60,149 nucleotides of DNA from Gammaproteobacteria bacterium (GCA_024279945.1 JAJRRA010000038.1:1-60149), one strand, 5' to 3'. Positions 1 through 9,032 are shown, counted from the first letter of the stretch. Program-made: numbers and translations. The notes: generated from the letters alone by a model not told the origin.

Positions 1-178
1 GTTGCAGCCACCGGATTACCGCTATTACCTCTTGTGGAATGGGTAATGTGTGGTTACCGGAGGGTTCTTTGCACCTGCCGAGCGCCGGTTGAGGGTGTTT
101 TGAATCAAACAGAGGCGTTCTGATATTCTGAGCAAACTCTACCTAAGACAAACATTACCTGGTATCTGGCAGATTACT

Positions 179-206
179 GGCAAGGCCGCATGATGGCGGC
201 CTTGCC
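179..206. terminator. GC-rich hairpin downstream of the nitrilase gene
   Basis: An 11-bp perfect stem (GGCAAGGCCGC paired with GCGGCCTTGCC) closes a six-base loop about 30 bases beyond the stop of the leftward nitrilase gene. No T-tract follows on either strand, so it could be a weak terminator or a 3'-end stabilising hairpin. I see nothing else in bases 1-236. Confidence 0.35.
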
Positions 207-236
207 AAAACCGGTGTACCTAGTCAGTGAGCGAGT

Positions 237-1337
237 CTACTTATTCCCAACTGACATGTACCAGGGCCGTTTCCAAATGCCCCGGTCAAACATCCGCTCA
301 GCGGCCTGCCTGACTACTTCATCATTTTCTGCATGACACAGCGGCGCCTGGGTCAGGCAGCGATTCTTTTCATATAGAGGCTGGTCGTAGATGAGGCGGA
401 ATTGTTCCGTTCGCAGGTCTTTTAGCCAGTTCCCCCAACAAGACCTGGCGCGGTATTGGCGCAATGCTTCAATGTCAATAATGGCTCCGGCATAAGAGGC
501 ACCGCCGCCACCCTTGTGATTGGAAATCACCCGCCCCTGGTAATCCACGATCATTGAATTGCCACCGAAAGTATCAATGGGAAATTGCGATTCCTGCATG
601 GGCAAGTATGCTGCCGGGTTGGGTGCGACCACATACATCGTGTTATCAAGAGCACGGGCCCGGTTTTGAACTTCCCACAGGCCATTAGCCACGTAGGGCT
701 CCGGATAACTGGGTCGATAAACAATTTCAGCGCCATTCATCGCCAGACCGCGAGCGGTTTCCGGATAGCTGCCTTCCATGCAGATGATGCATCCTATTCT
801 ACCGATCTCGGTATCGGTGACCGGATAAAATGCATTGAGTCCGCTGCCGTACAGCTCTGTCCACCGGTCCCATACGTCATGCGGCACCGTCGAGTGTTCG
901 CGCGCGAATACCTGCACCTTGTAATGTTTGTGAATGACCTCACCCCTGGGATCAATAACGAATGCACAGTTGAAGAACCGCTCAGGAAACTCAGGATGTT
1001 TTGCTTTGGCCTGGGCAATGATAAAGGTATCCAGGTCCCGCGCCAGTTCGCCCAGATACTCCGTTTCTTTGCCCGGTATGTCTATGGCTGTTTTTTCAAC
1101 ATACTCCGTATGCTTCCAGTCGAATATCTCATCGGTAAAGCCCTGCAGGGCACCCTCTGGGATGGTAATCAAGCGGACCGGAAGATCAATTGCCGACAAC
1201 CAAACGGCTGCCCGGCACAACTCGGAAATGTGGTCAAGGTTACGCACAATATCCTCGCGCTTGTGCGCCCCTTGCAAAATGGGTTGAAGCGCGAGCGCCA
1301 TGTATTGTTCGATCATTTTGTTGCTTTCAGCCATCAT
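237..1337 (-). CDS. Nitrilase-superfamily carbon-nitrogen hydrolase
   Basis: The 366-residue protein has the CN-hydrolase catalytic triad in order: Glu61 in IPEGALQGF, Lys140 in HKHYKVQ and Cys186 in CIICMEGSYPE. Family members hydrolyse nitriles or amides through a cysteine thioester in the cytoplasm. The length and the extended C-terminal third resemble aliphatic amidase and nitrilase branches more than the ~270-residue omega-amidases. The substrate cannot be read from sequence. AAAGAGG lies about 7 bases before the paired ATG codons, which supports this start. It diverges from the secreted SnoaL-like gene, so the 210 bases between them probably hold both promoters. Confidence 0.85.
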   Translation of the reverse strand: MMAESNKMIEQYMALALQPILQGAHKREDIVRNLDHISELCRAAVWLSAIDLPVRLITIPEGALQGFTDEIFDWKHTEYVEKTAIDIPGKETEYLGELARDLDTFIIAQAKAKHPEFPERFFNCAFVIDPRGEVIHKHYKVQVFAREHSTVPHDVWDRWTELYGSGLNAFYPVTDTEIGRIGCIICMEGSYPETARGLAMNGAEIVYRPSYPEPYVANGLWEVQNRARALDNTMYVVAPNPAAYLPMQESQFPIDTFGGNSMIVDYQGRVISNHKGGGGASYAGAIIDIEALRQYRARSCWGNWLKDLRTEQFRLIYDQPLYEKNRCLTQAPLCHAENDEVVRQAAERMFDRGIWKRPWYMSVGNK

Positions 1338-1547
1338 CGTAGACCTCTTTCGCTGCTGTACATGTTGCTCATTTGAGCCATGTCAAAAAGCTTATAGAGG
1401 CATCCTGTGAACGACCACCACCCGTTCGGGTAGTTGTTTGCATCTATTTCCTCTGCTTAAATTTTAATCGGAAAATCAGAAAACCCCGGGGGAATTGATA
1501 TTCATGGTCCGGATGATTGCTGCTTGAATTTTTTTGGAGAGAATGAA

Positions 1548-2531
1548 ATGAGACTGGCCGCCACGAAGTATGGTCTATTGTTACCCGCACTCTTCTTGTG
1601 CTTCATCAGTTCCTCTTCTGCAGAAGAAATTCAGGCGCTGCCAGCAGAATCAGATACTTTTCAACTTATTCTGAAAACGACAAAAAAATACTATAGCGCC
1701 TGGTCTTATACGCGAACCGATACGGTCTATGACCAGGCCTCACTTTATTATTCAAAGGATGCGGACAGGCTTGGTTGGGACCCTCTACCCCCGTTGAAAG
1801 GCCATCGGGGCTGGGGGAAATACAAAAACGTCATTGAAACCGTGTGGAAGCCAAACGGGCTTGCGGCCGCGGGCATACTGTTTGCACACGATGGTTCCTT
1901 TCAAGCCTGGCGTTATCAGGATGTGATCTGGACCACGGCCAATTGCCTTGTTTATGCCCAGTATGACACCAGAGACAATGCCACCATGCCCTGCCGGGGA
2001 ACACAAATCTGGATCAAGGAAGGTGGCAACTGGCTGGTGGCACACGAACATTTTTCTGCACCTGCCGAACCTGGCGATGGTCTGTTCAATGCCCCGGAAC
2101 AAAGAGATCCTCACGCTGATACCACTTCCGTATTTTCTAAACTCAGCAAGCAACTTGCTGCAGCGTGGGCTGATGGGCCTGTTGCATCAGCAGGCTCACG
2201 ACTGCGAAAATTTTACGCGACCGACCACGATGTTCGGCTCTATATGCCGTGGGCGCCACACGACGGTTTTCAGTCCTGGCCGGAATTCGAGCAAGGATTG
2301 GCTGATTATGTCAGCCTGACGACTGAAAAAGTCAGCATTGCCTACCATGGTGATCTTGAAACAACACAATTTGGTGACATAGCCTGGACTACGGCAACGG
2401 TAAAAATCCATTTTGACCGCTCAGACAAACCCCGGGTTTCGGCAAGTGGTCGACAAACATTAATCTGGACAAAACAGAACAATAGATGGCTTATTGTTCA
2501 TGAGCACCTGTCCATTCCAATGGGGCAGTAA
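1548..2531 (+). CDS. Secreted protein with two SnoaL/NTF2-like domains
   Basis: This 327-residue protein begins with a signal peptide (basic MRLAATK, a hydrophobic stretch, then SSSSA before EE). Two similar halves follow: the first around YSAWSYTRTDTVYDQ and the second around RLRKFYATDHDVRLYMP. Each ends in a W(L)V/IVHEH strand, the pattern of tandem SnoaL/DUF4440-type cone folds. Such folds bind small hydrophobic ligands or act as isomerase-like scaffolds; no catalytic residues are certain. The ATG at 1548 has GGAGA seven bases upstream and starts at the signal peptide, so it is preferred to an in-frame TTG at 1524. The SDR gene follows after 5 bases, suggesting one transcript and linked substrates. 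Confidence 0.72.
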   Translation: MRLAATKYGLLLPALFLCFISSSSAEEIQALPAESDTFQLILKTTKKYYSAWSYTRTDTVYDQASLYYSKDADRLGWDPLPPLKGHRGWGKYKNVIETVWKPNGLAAAGILFAHDGSFQAWRYQDVIWTTANCLVYAQYDTRDNATMPCRGTQIWIKEGGNWLVAHEHFSAPAEPGDGLFNAPEQRDPHADTTSVFSKLSKQLAAAWADGPVASAGSRLRKFYATDHDVRLYMPWAPHDGFQSWPEFEQGLADYVSLTTEKVSIAYHGDLETTQFGDIAWTTATVKIHFDRSDKPRVSASGRQTLIWTKQNNRWLIVHEHLSIPMGQ

Positions 2532-2536
2532 TCTGC

Positions 2537-3346
2537 ATGAATCGAGTACACGAAAAAGTCACCCTGGTAACCGGTGCAGCAAGCGGTATCGGCGCCAGTT
2601 CCGCAAGCCTGCTTGCCGAAGCCGGGGCGACCGTTATCCTCGCCGACAAGAATGAGAAGAAGGGTGCCTTACTGACGGAGGAAATCAAAAAACAGGGAGG
2701 GAACGCAAGTTTTCTCCCCCTTGATGTCCGTTCAGAAGATGGCTGGAAGTCGGTATTCGAGATGATTATCAAGCAATACGGTGGTCTGGACGTCCTGCTG
2801 AACAATGCAGGCATTACCTTGATTAAACCCATCGAACATACCAGCCTGGAAGAGTGGCATGAACTGTCACGAGTCAATATTAACAGCGTATTTCTCGGCA
2901 TGAAGCATGCTCTGCCGGCCATGGTCGAACGCGCCAGAGGCCGCCCTGCAGGCGGATCCATTATCAATATGTCATCGGCAGTGGGGATCGTTGGTATCCC
3001 CGGAGCGCTGGGTTACACCATGACCAAGGCAGCAATCAGGCATATGACGAAATCAGCGGCCATCGAATTCGCTGAACTGGGTTACAAGCTCCGTGTTAAC
3101 TCGATCCATCCCGGGCTGATAAAGACACCCATGGCGGACAGTATCTACAAGGTTTGGGCGGAAAGTGGCAGTTTCGGCACTCAGGATATCGACGAGATCG
3201 AGAAAATTATGGTGGATGCACACCCCCTGGGGCGGCATGGTCAACCTGAAGATGTTGCCAAAGGCGTGGTCTTCCTTGCCTCCGACGACTCCGCTTACAT
3301 GACCGGAGCAGAACTGGTCATTGATGGTGGTTATATTGCGCGTTAG
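2537..3346 (+). CDS. Short-chain dehydrogenase/reductase (classical SDR)
   Basis: The 269-residue length is typical of classical SDRs. The N-terminal TGxxxGIG cofactor motif is at residues 12-19, NNAG follows, a catalytic Ser lies in NMSSA and the Tyr-Lys pair in YTMTK. The opening MNRVHEKVTLVTG and the ending ELVIDGGY resemble hydroxysteroid and cyclopentanol dehydrogenases, so oxidation of a cyclic alcohol is plausible but unproven. Asp37 after the second strand (ILADKN) suggests a preference for NAD. It sits 5 bases after the secreted SnoaL-like gene, probably in the same operon. Confidence 0.85.
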   Translation: MNRVHEKVTLVTGAASGIGASSASLLAEAGATVILADKNEKKGALLTEEIKKQGGNASFLPLDVRSEDGWKSVFEMIIKQYGGLDVLLNNAGITLIKPIEHTSLEEWHELSRVNINSVFLGMKHALPAMVERARGRPAGGSIINMSSAVGIVGIPGALGYTMTKAAIRHMTKSAAIEFAELGYKLRVNSIHPGLIKTPMADSIYKVWAESGSFGTQDIDEIEKIMVDAHPLGRHGQPEDVAKGVVFLASDDSAYMTGAELVIDGGYIAR

Positions 3347-3359
3347 CGCCGAAGGAGTA

Positions 3360-4127
3360 CTAGTGCGGTTTTGCTACCGACTGACCCGTGAGTACACGCT
3401 GAACCAACTGCGCGCGGTTGCAAACACCGAGCACCCGGTAAATCCGCTTGATGTGATGACGCACAGTGTTTTCACTGATATCCAGGCGGCTGGAAATCTT
3501 ACGATTGCTTAATCCGCTGATAGCGAGTTCAAGAACTTCCCGCGCTCGGCCGGATATACATTCCATCCGGTCTGGCGATGTGGACATCAGGGCTATCTCC
3601 CTTTTTAATGCGTCCCTCTCGCTGATGCGCGCATGTGCGGAGTCTATTTCCCGACACAGAAAACGGGCAAAAACCAGGCTGTCCGGTTCGAAGTACTTTC
3701 TACCGCCCCTGGCGATATTCAGCGTGCCTTTAACATGACCATCAATAATCAGCGGCGCCTCGATAGAGTAATTGAGCCCCCACTGGGACAAAAACCCATG
3801 CAGGGGTTGTTTAAACCACCCCTGGCTGTCAAATATTTCCAGGGAATGAGTAAATCTTTTTTTCTGTAACAAGTATTTAAATAGAGGATCCCTGCTACGC
3901 ATATCCTCATATTCATTCAGAAATCCGGGATTCGCATGACGAGAAAAAATCATCTCGGTGTTGAGCTTATCGTCAAATAGATACATGCCAAAGGCGTCAG
4001 CCTTGACAAACTTGGGCAATACGAAAAAAAAGTTCTTTTGCAATTCATCCAGAGATCGACTCCGGTGAATACGGGATATTGCCAGGGCCAGCGGTTCCTG
4101 TGATTGCAGTGAATGGGAACTAAGCAT
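3360..4127 (-). CDS. LuxR-family transcriptional regulator
   Basis: This 255-residue protein ends in a GerE/LuxR helix-turn-helix (about residues 190-250; key segments SGLSNRKISSRLDISENTVRHHIKRIY). The N-terminal ~170 residues look like an autoinducer-binding or GAF-like sensor, with aromatic residues in the expected core. No luxI-type synthase is present in the window, so it may be an orphan receptor or respond to another ligand. It lies 18 bases downstream of the POT transporter gene on the same strand and could be cotranscribed with it. Its 3' end converges on the SDR gene. Confidence 0.8.
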   Translation of the reverse strand: MLSSHSLQSQEPLALAISRIHRSRSLDELQKNFFFVLPKFVKADAFGMYLFDDKLNTEMIFSRHANPGFLNEYEDMRSRDPLFKYLLQKKRFTHSLEIFDSQGWFKQPLHGFLSQWGLNYSIEAPLIIDGHVKGTLNIARGGRKYFEPDSLVFARFLCREIDSAHARISERDALKREIALMSTSPDRMECISGRAREVLELAISGLSNRKISSRLDISENTVRHHIKRIYRVLGVCNRAQLVQRVLTGQSVAKPH

Positions 4128-4145
4128 CGCTATACTTTACCATCA

Positions 4146-5879
4146 CTACTTCACCCCATGCATGCCCCGGCGAACCAGCGGTGTTACGGCGAACGCAAGG
4201 ACTGCGGCAACCATACCGATCCAGAACATCATCATGAACAGGTCGCCATAGAGCGCTGCGGCATGAGCTACATCCAGCGTTTCACCTTCTGGAACATCAA
4301 TCGCCGTCAGCTCACCAAACTTCGCCGCCAGCACTTCCGAATAGGCGGTCGCCAGGAACCAGGCACCCATCATGACACTGACCACGCGCGGCACCGATAA
4401 CTGGGTAACCGCACTGAGTCCGATCGGTGAAATACACAGTTCACCGAGTTCCAGCACGCCATAAGCCAGTACCAGCCACCACACACTCGCCATGCCGTTA
4501 ATACCTGCCAGGTGTGCTGCATAGGCCATCGGCAGGAAAGCCAGACCGCCGAACAGCAGGCCAATGGTGCTCTTGGCGGGCTTGCTGGGATTCAATCCGC
4601 GCTTGTCCAGCCACGGCCACAGCCAGGTAAACAGGGGCGTCAGTGCGACGATGAAAAATGCACCCAGGAAAGTGAGTGAACCGGCGGTTTGCTGTACAGC
4701 CGACATGTCGCGGATAAAAGCGCCAATCAGCAACAAAGCTGTTGTGCCGATCAGTATCTCCCCAAGCCGTTCCCGGCCATCGCCAGCCAGTTTCAGCGCC
4801 ATCGCCATGGCCAGCGGGAGGGCAGCCAGCGGGACGACAGACCAGGGCAGAACCGGATCACTGCTAACTGCTGAAACGCCAAACAAATCCTTGCTCAACA
4901 AACGATCGGTAAAAGCGACCCAGGACCCATAAGTCTGTTCATACAGCGTAAAAAACACCAATACCATGAAAATCAGCATGACCAGACTGATCATCTGCTG
5001 CCGCTCAACGCGGTTGCAGGACTTCACCAGGAACCAGATAAACCACACAACCAGCACTGCTGACATGATGTGCATGGCGCCGGTAACCGTCCAGGTGCGC
5101 TGCATCAACTGCCAGATCACGGCGACCCCGGCGACCGCAGCGGCATAGATAGCCCATTCCCGCTGTATGGGACCCAGCACTTTTTCTTTTAACAGCGCCG
5201 GATTGGCCGGCTCCGCGTGGCCCTGCAGATATTTTTGGCCGCTCAGAAAGACGGTCAGGCCCAGCAACATGCCAACTCCGGCAGCGCCAAAACCGTATTT
5301 CCAGCCAAAGGTCTCGCCCAGATAACCGCAAATCAGGCTGGCGAACAAGGCGCCCGCATTGATGCCGGCATAAAACAGGGTAAAACCTGAATCCCGGCGA
5401 GGATCATTTTGCGGATACAGTTTGCCGACAATGGTAGAAATATTGGGTTTGAGGAAACCAACACCGGCAATAATCAAGGCCAGCGAAAAATAGAAAACCT
5501 GCAACGCACCTTCATCACGCTGGATTTCGCCACCAATCAGACGGGCCTGCTCCCCCTCAAAAGCCATGCCGAAATGCCCCAGGCAAAGCAGTACGCCACC
5601 GGCGACCACAGCTTTACGCATGCCCAGCCAGCGGTCAGCCAGCATGCCGCCAATTACCGGCATGGCATAGACCATTCCGCCGTAAGCACCCAGCAACTGG
5701 TAGGCGGGCGAATCCCCGAACAGGTGGTACTTGATCAGGTAGAGGAATAAAAGGGCTTTCATTCCATAGAATGAAAAGCGTTCCCACATTTCAGTGAAAA
5801 AGCAGATGTACAGGCCTTTGGGGTGACCCCAAAATTCATCCTGCAGATGGGGGATGGCATTGCTGTCGGTTGTGCTCAT
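4146..5879 (-). CDS. POT-family proton-dependent oligopeptide transporter
   Basis: The 577-residue membrane protein has the POT signature near the N-terminus (FTEMWERFSFYG, the ExxER proton-coupling motif) and a second signature around GFLKPNISTIVGKLY. It has 12-14 hydrophobic segments of the MFS type. POT proteins import di- and tripeptides using the proton gradient. The length exceeds the ~490 residues of E. coli DtpA because of extra segments in the central loop, as in many gammaproteobacterial members. A LuxR regulator follows in the same direction. Confidence 0.9.
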   Translation of the reverse strand: MSTTDSNAIPHLQDEFWGHPKGLYICFFTEMWERFSFYGMKALLFLYLIKYHLFGDSPAYQLLGAYGGMVYAMPVIGGMLADRWLGMRKAVVAGGVLLCLGHFGMAFEGEQARLIGGEIQRDEGALQVFYFSLALIIAGVGFLKPNISTIVGKLYPQNDPRRDSGFTLFYAGINAGALFASLICGYLGETFGWKYGFGAAGVGMLLGLTVFLSGQKYLQGHAEPANPALLKEKVLGPIQREWAIYAAAVAGVAVIWQLMQRTWTVTGAMHIMSAVLVVWFIWFLVKSCNRVERQQMISLVMLIFMVLVFFTLYEQTYGSWVAFTDRLLSKDLFGVSAVSSDPVLPWSVVPLAALPLAMAMALKLAGDGRERLGEILIGTTALLLIGAFIRDMSAVQQTAGSLTFLGAFFIVALTPLFTWLWPWLDKRGLNPSKPAKSTIGLLFGGLAFLPMAYAAHLAGINGMASVWWLVLAYGVLELGELCISPIGLSAVTQLSVPRVVSVMMGAWFLATAYSEVLAAKFGELTAIDVPEGETLDVAHAAALYGDLFMMMFWIGMVAAVLAFAVTPLVRRGMHGVK

Positions 5880-5911
5880 GCCTGTTTATACCATTAAAAT
5901 GGTCGGGTTAA

Positions 5912-6394
5912 TCAGTCCCGGAAATTTTTGAACTGCAGTGGCAGCTCCGATATTTCTTCTTTGAGCAAGGCAATTACCGCCTGCAGATCATCACGTTTTT
6001 TACCGGTAATACGTAACTGATCACCCTGGATGGCGGCTTGCACTTTCATTTTCTGACCTTTGATCATTTTGACCATTTTCTTGGCGTCTGCAGTCTCAAT
6101 ACCCTCACGCACGGTGATTTCCTGGGTGGCGGTTCGGGCCTGGATGTCAGGTTCTCCTTTTTCAAGACAAGCGATATCAATACCGCGTTTGACCAGCTTA
6201 CCGCAGAGCATGTCGTACATCTGCTGCAATTGGAACTCCGACTCCGTGTTGAGGGTAATGAGCAGGTCTACCAACTCAAAGTTTGACCCGGTGCCCTTGA
6301 AGTCAAACCGCGTGGAGACTTCCCGGTTAGCCTGGTCAACCGCGTTGGTGAGTTCGTGGTGATTTACTTCGGAAACGACATCGAAAGAAGGCAT
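5912..6394 (-). CDS. yajQ: YajQ-family nucleotide-binding protein
   Basis: This 160-residue protein matches YajQ along its whole length. It has the opening MPSFDVVSEVNHHELTNAVDQANRE, the RFDFKGT segment and the ending LPLQFKNFRD. The family has two ferredoxin-like domains. Some members bind cyclic di-GMP and act with a transcription factor partner, others bind tRNA or GTP. GAGGAAA lies at a suitable distance before the ATG. It is 33 bases downstream of the transporter start, in tandem on the minus strand. Confidence 0.93.
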   Translation of the reverse strand: MPSFDVVSEVNHHELTNAVDQANREVSTRFDFKGTGSNFELVDLLITLNTESEFQLQQMYDMLCGKLVKRGIDIACLEKGEPDIQARTATQEITVREGIETADAKKMVKMIKGQKMKVQAAIQGDQLRITGKKRDDLQAVIALLKEEISELPLQFKNFRD

Positions 6395-6439
6395 TTTGGT
6401 ATTTCCTCAAGCGTTGTTAGGGGTAAGCATCAGGGCAGC

Positions 6440-6859
6440 TTACCAGACCCCGACATTCTCCATCGATGCCCAGGGCTCCTGCACCGGCAAGGGATCGCCG
6501 GCCTGCAACAACTCAATCGAGATGCCATCAGGAGACCGCACGAAGGCCATGTGCCCATCACGCGGTGGGCGGTTGATGGTGACACCGGCATCCATCAGCT
6601 TCCGGCATGACGCATAGATATCATCCACCGCATAAGCCAGGTGGCCGAAATTCCGCCCGCCGTTGTATTTTTCCAGATCCCAATTCCAGGTGAGTTCGAG
6701 CTGGGCCGATTCATCACCGGGTGCAGCGAGGAACACCAGAGGGAAGCGCCCGGCGGAAAATTCCTTGCGCCCCACTTCCACCAGGCCCAGCTTGTTGCAA
6801 TAAAAATCCAGCGACTCATCCAGGTCGCGGACACGAACCATGGTATGCAGGTATTTCAT
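6440..6859 (-). CDS. gloA: Glyoxalase I-like VOC protein (lactoylglutathione lyase)
   Basis: The 139-residue vicinal-oxygen-chelate protein keeps the four metal ligands of E. coli GloA: His5, Glu55 (LELTWNW), His73 (FGHLAYAVD) and Glu116 (DGISIELL). This supports isomerisation of the methylglyoxal-glutathione hemithioacetal. The loop before the last ligand differs from GloA, so related glutathione-adduct substrates remain possible. GGAG precedes the ATG. The C-terminal ~20 residues extend beyond the barrel. Confidence 0.8.
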   Translation of the reverse strand: MKYLHTMVRVRDLDESLDFYCNKLGLVEVGRKEFSAGRFPLVFLAAPGDESAQLELTWNWDLEKYNGGRNFGHLAYAVDDIYASCRKLMDAGVTINRPPRDGHMAFVRSPDGISIELLQAGDPLPVQEPWASMENVGVW

Positions 6860-6920
6860 TTATCGCTCCGGCACAAAGATGCCCAGTCTAACCCCGCTGG
6901 TATGCATTCCAAATATAAAT

Positions 6921-7258
6921 TCAACCGCTCTTACAGATACGTGTTCCGGTGCAGGAGCCTGATCTGCGCTGGCTGTCCCGCTTGGCCATCTGTGCGGCTT
7001 TTTTCTCCAAAGCCTCTTTGCCGTATTTTTTCTTCAGTTTTTCCACACTGCTCTGTGCTTTAGCGGGATTATCGGTACGTTGTAAAAGTACATCACTGTT
7101 ACTTATCCACTGTTCCTTACCACTCTCGGCGGCTAGCACTGACCAGGCATAAGCCTGGGTGAGGTCTGCTGATTTTCCTGCAAGTTGTTGGCCGCTGCAG
7201 TGGGTGCCTGAGAAGCCGCAAACAGCAGTATGCACACCACATTAACAACAAATTTCAT
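6921..7258 (-). pseudogene. Frameshifted small secreted protein with Sel1/TPR-like helix
   Basis: A strong start (GGAGAGG then ATG at 7258) opens a clear signal peptide (MKFVVNVVCILLFAASQAPTA). That frame reaches a stop after 41 codons. The mature-looking remainder (KSADLTQAYAWSVLAAESG, then a lysine-rich helix and a Cys-containing tail) is open in another frame down to 6921. A one-base indel near 7165-7200 would rejoin them into about 112 residues. AYAWSVLAAESG resembles a single Sel1-like repeat helix. It may be a pseudogene or a sequence error. Confidence 0.6.
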
Positions 7259-7505
7259 AAGCCTCTCCATTGATGTATTCACAATCCGACGGCGGATTAT
7301 AGCGGCCACGATCTGCAGGGTAAACCACCATCAAAAGGAACAATGCAGGCGTCGTATAGCCACGCTCCCTGAAATTATTTTCCTTGATGTGATTTTTGAA
7401 AGTGCAGCCAAGTATGATCAATATCATTTTGGCGATAGACAATTAGAGCTATGGTCTTTTCAGGCCGGGAACCAACGGCAGATATCATCCCCTGGAGTTA
7501 AAGCC

Positions 7506-8111
7506 TTGCTTTGGATAAATAAAACCGAGCACGCACAGAGCGGACACTGGTTCCCCCTGTTCCTGTTTGTTCTGATTGCAATTCTGCTTATGGTGGACAT
7601 TGCCGGGGATCTGTCCGCAGGAACAACGGTGTTTCATATTCTGACTGAATTTCTCCTGTTTCTGGCAGCGGCAGTCGGGGCCATCTATTTTTGGAACCGG
7701 CTGCGAGTCGCCCGGCAGGTAGAAAAAGATCTGAAGCAGGATCTTGAAAGAGCTCGCGCGGAAACCACCCATTGGCAGGAAGAAGAGCGCGATCTGCTCT
7801 ATGACCTGAGGAAAGCCGTCAATAAACAATTTTCACAATGGGGCTTTTCATCCACAGACAGAGAAGTGGCGTTTTACCTTCTGAACGGTTTGAGTTTTAA
7901 GGAAATTGCCGAGAAAAGAGGCACCACGGCGCAAACGGTCAAACAGCAGGCTTACCTGCTCTACCGTAAAGCCGGGCTCAAAGGTCGTGCCGAACTTTCA
8001 GCGTTTTTCCTCGGAGGACTGCTACAGCCTGATGCAACCGGACACAAAGCCACCAGCAAATCAATTAATACAAGCGCAAACTTGCACAAGTCATCTGGCG
8101 GGACGGAGTAG
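7506..8111 (+). CDS. Membrane-anchored LuxR-type HTH regulator
   Basis: The best start is TTG at 7506 with GGAG eight bases upstream; the frame is open further up but lacks a good site. The resulting 201-residue protein has two transmembrane helices (about residues 15-35 and 40-60) and a charged coiled coil (RVARQVEKDLKQDLERARAE). A LuxR-type helix-turn-helix follows at about 118-175 (STDREVAFYLLNGLSFKEIAEKRG, then TAQTVKQQAYLLYRKAGL). Such proteins act as one-component membrane regulators. No target is evident. It diverges from the frameshifted secreted-protein gene. Confidence 0.72.
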   Translation: MLWINKTEHAQSGHWFPLFLFVLIAILLMVDIAGDLSAGTTVFHILTEFLLFLAAAVGAIYFWNRLRVARQVEKDLKQDLERARAETTHWQEEERDLLYDLRKAVNKQFSQWGFSSTDREVAFYLLNGLSFKEIAEKRGTTAQTVKQQAYLLYRKAGLKGRAELSAFFLGGLLQPDATGHKATSKSINTSANLHKSSGGTE

Positions 8112-8172
8112 TTCGGCGGCCGGCTCCAGCACGATCGCGTTCACATTTTACGAGTATCTGCGCACGATGAAA

Positions 8173-8195
8173 AACCCCCACTCAAAGTGGGGGTT
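8173..8195 (-). terminator. Rho-independent terminator of the 8211-8597 gene
   Basis: A ten-base perfect stem (AACCCCCACT with AGTGGGGGTT) has a three-base loop. Reading leftward it is followed by a run of T residues, 15 bases beyond the stop of the leftward gene. It may also stop readthrough from the rightward LuxR-type gene, though its rightward T-run is poor. Confidence 0.8.
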
Positions 8196-8210
8196 CCTCT
8201 GGCACCGGCC

Positions 8211-8597
8211 TTACCCGGTAGGGGTGATTTTCCAGAGACGGTTTTCCTTGCAGTCTGTGATGCCTTTGAACAAATCCTTGAGTGCCTCCTTTCCTTCCTT
8301 GGAGTCCTGTGCAGTTTGAGCGGCGCTCCAGGTAGCCAGATCGGGATAAGTATCGATCCAGAGAAAAGCCTCATTATCGCCAACAACGGCAGTCCCAGAA
8401 CTGCTGGTGACCTTTCCATTAGCTACGTTTTCGTTGACCCATTTCAGCCATTTGCTATTGGCAGCGTGAGCATCCTCTGCAGTTTTGCCTTCTTCCAGTT
8501 GGCAGTCATAAACATCAACATAAGTATCTGCGATCATCGAACCACTAAATAACACAAAAACAATAGCGGCTAACGCCTGTAAAAGGTGCTCTCTCAT
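8211..8597 (-). CDS. Hypothetical exported protein
   Basis: I do not recognise this 128-residue protein. An N-terminal signal peptide is evident (MREHLLQALAAIVFVLFSGSMIADTY). The mature part has two cysteines (YDCQLEEGK and GITDCKENR) that could form a disulfide. It is rich in Trp and acidic residues (WLKWVNEN, DTYPDLATW), a pattern seen in small ferredoxin-like alpha/beta-barrel folds such as Dabb or NIPSNAP. It is likely periplasmic. It is monocistronic, with a strong terminator immediately downstream. Confidence 0.65.
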   Translation of the reverse strand: MREHLLQALAAIVFVLFSGSMIADTYVDVYDCQLEEGKTAEDAHAANSKWLKWVNENVANGKVTSSSGTAVVGDNEAFLWIDTYPDLATWSAAQTAQDSKEGKEALKDLFKGITDCKENRLWKITPTG

Positions 8598-9004
8598 CTC
8601 AATCTCCTGTATGGTTTTATATGCAAGTCTATAGAGTGACTTGTCCGCTTACACTATAGGAGACAATTTAGACTTTTGCCGATATAACAGAGATTTATGG
8701 CCAGTCAAAAAAGAAACTAGTCAGATTAAAAGCTCTAACCCGGATATTTGCAGGTCTGAGTTCGGGCCCTACCTTCCTGCTAATCCCGCAATATTTCCGG
8801 TAACGGCATCGGCTCCGGCAGTGGCAGCGGTAAAGGCTCGTGCGCCAGGTGTCTTACCGGACAGCCTCCTGCTCCCCGCCGCAAATTCATACTCCATAAA
8901 ATCTGTAACTTAACTGCTGTCGACCCACAGCCGCCGTTGTGCTATCCCCCTCAGCGGGTCGCTTAAAGCCGGTAGTTCATGCCCGAGCCTGCAGGTAATA
9001 TTCG
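8598..9004. other. Intergenic region without recognised gene
   Basis: About 400 bases lie between the exported-protein gene and the cold-shock promoter. A 90-codon reading frame inside it (8641-8913) has low-complexity composition, no convincing ribosome binding site and no recognisable domain, so I do not call it. The stretch presumably holds the leftward promoter of the exported-protein gene. Confidence 0.5.
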
Positions 9005-9032
9005 TTGACTGCGGAGTAAAGTTGTATATAAT
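9005..9032 (+). promoter_or_regulatory. Sigma70 promoter of the cold-shock gene
   Basis: TTGACT (9005-9010) and TATAAT (9027-9032) are separated by 16 bases, a near-consensus promoter. Transcription would start near 9039, giving an untranslated leader of about 150 bases before the ATG at 9189. That is the length of classic cspA leaders, which fold differently in the cold. I do not see a clear cold-box match. Confidence 0.75.

Noticed and set aside
8641-8913. A 90-codon frame between the exported protein and cspA
   Set aside because: No ribosome site or domain, and an Ala/Pro-rich random-looking composition.
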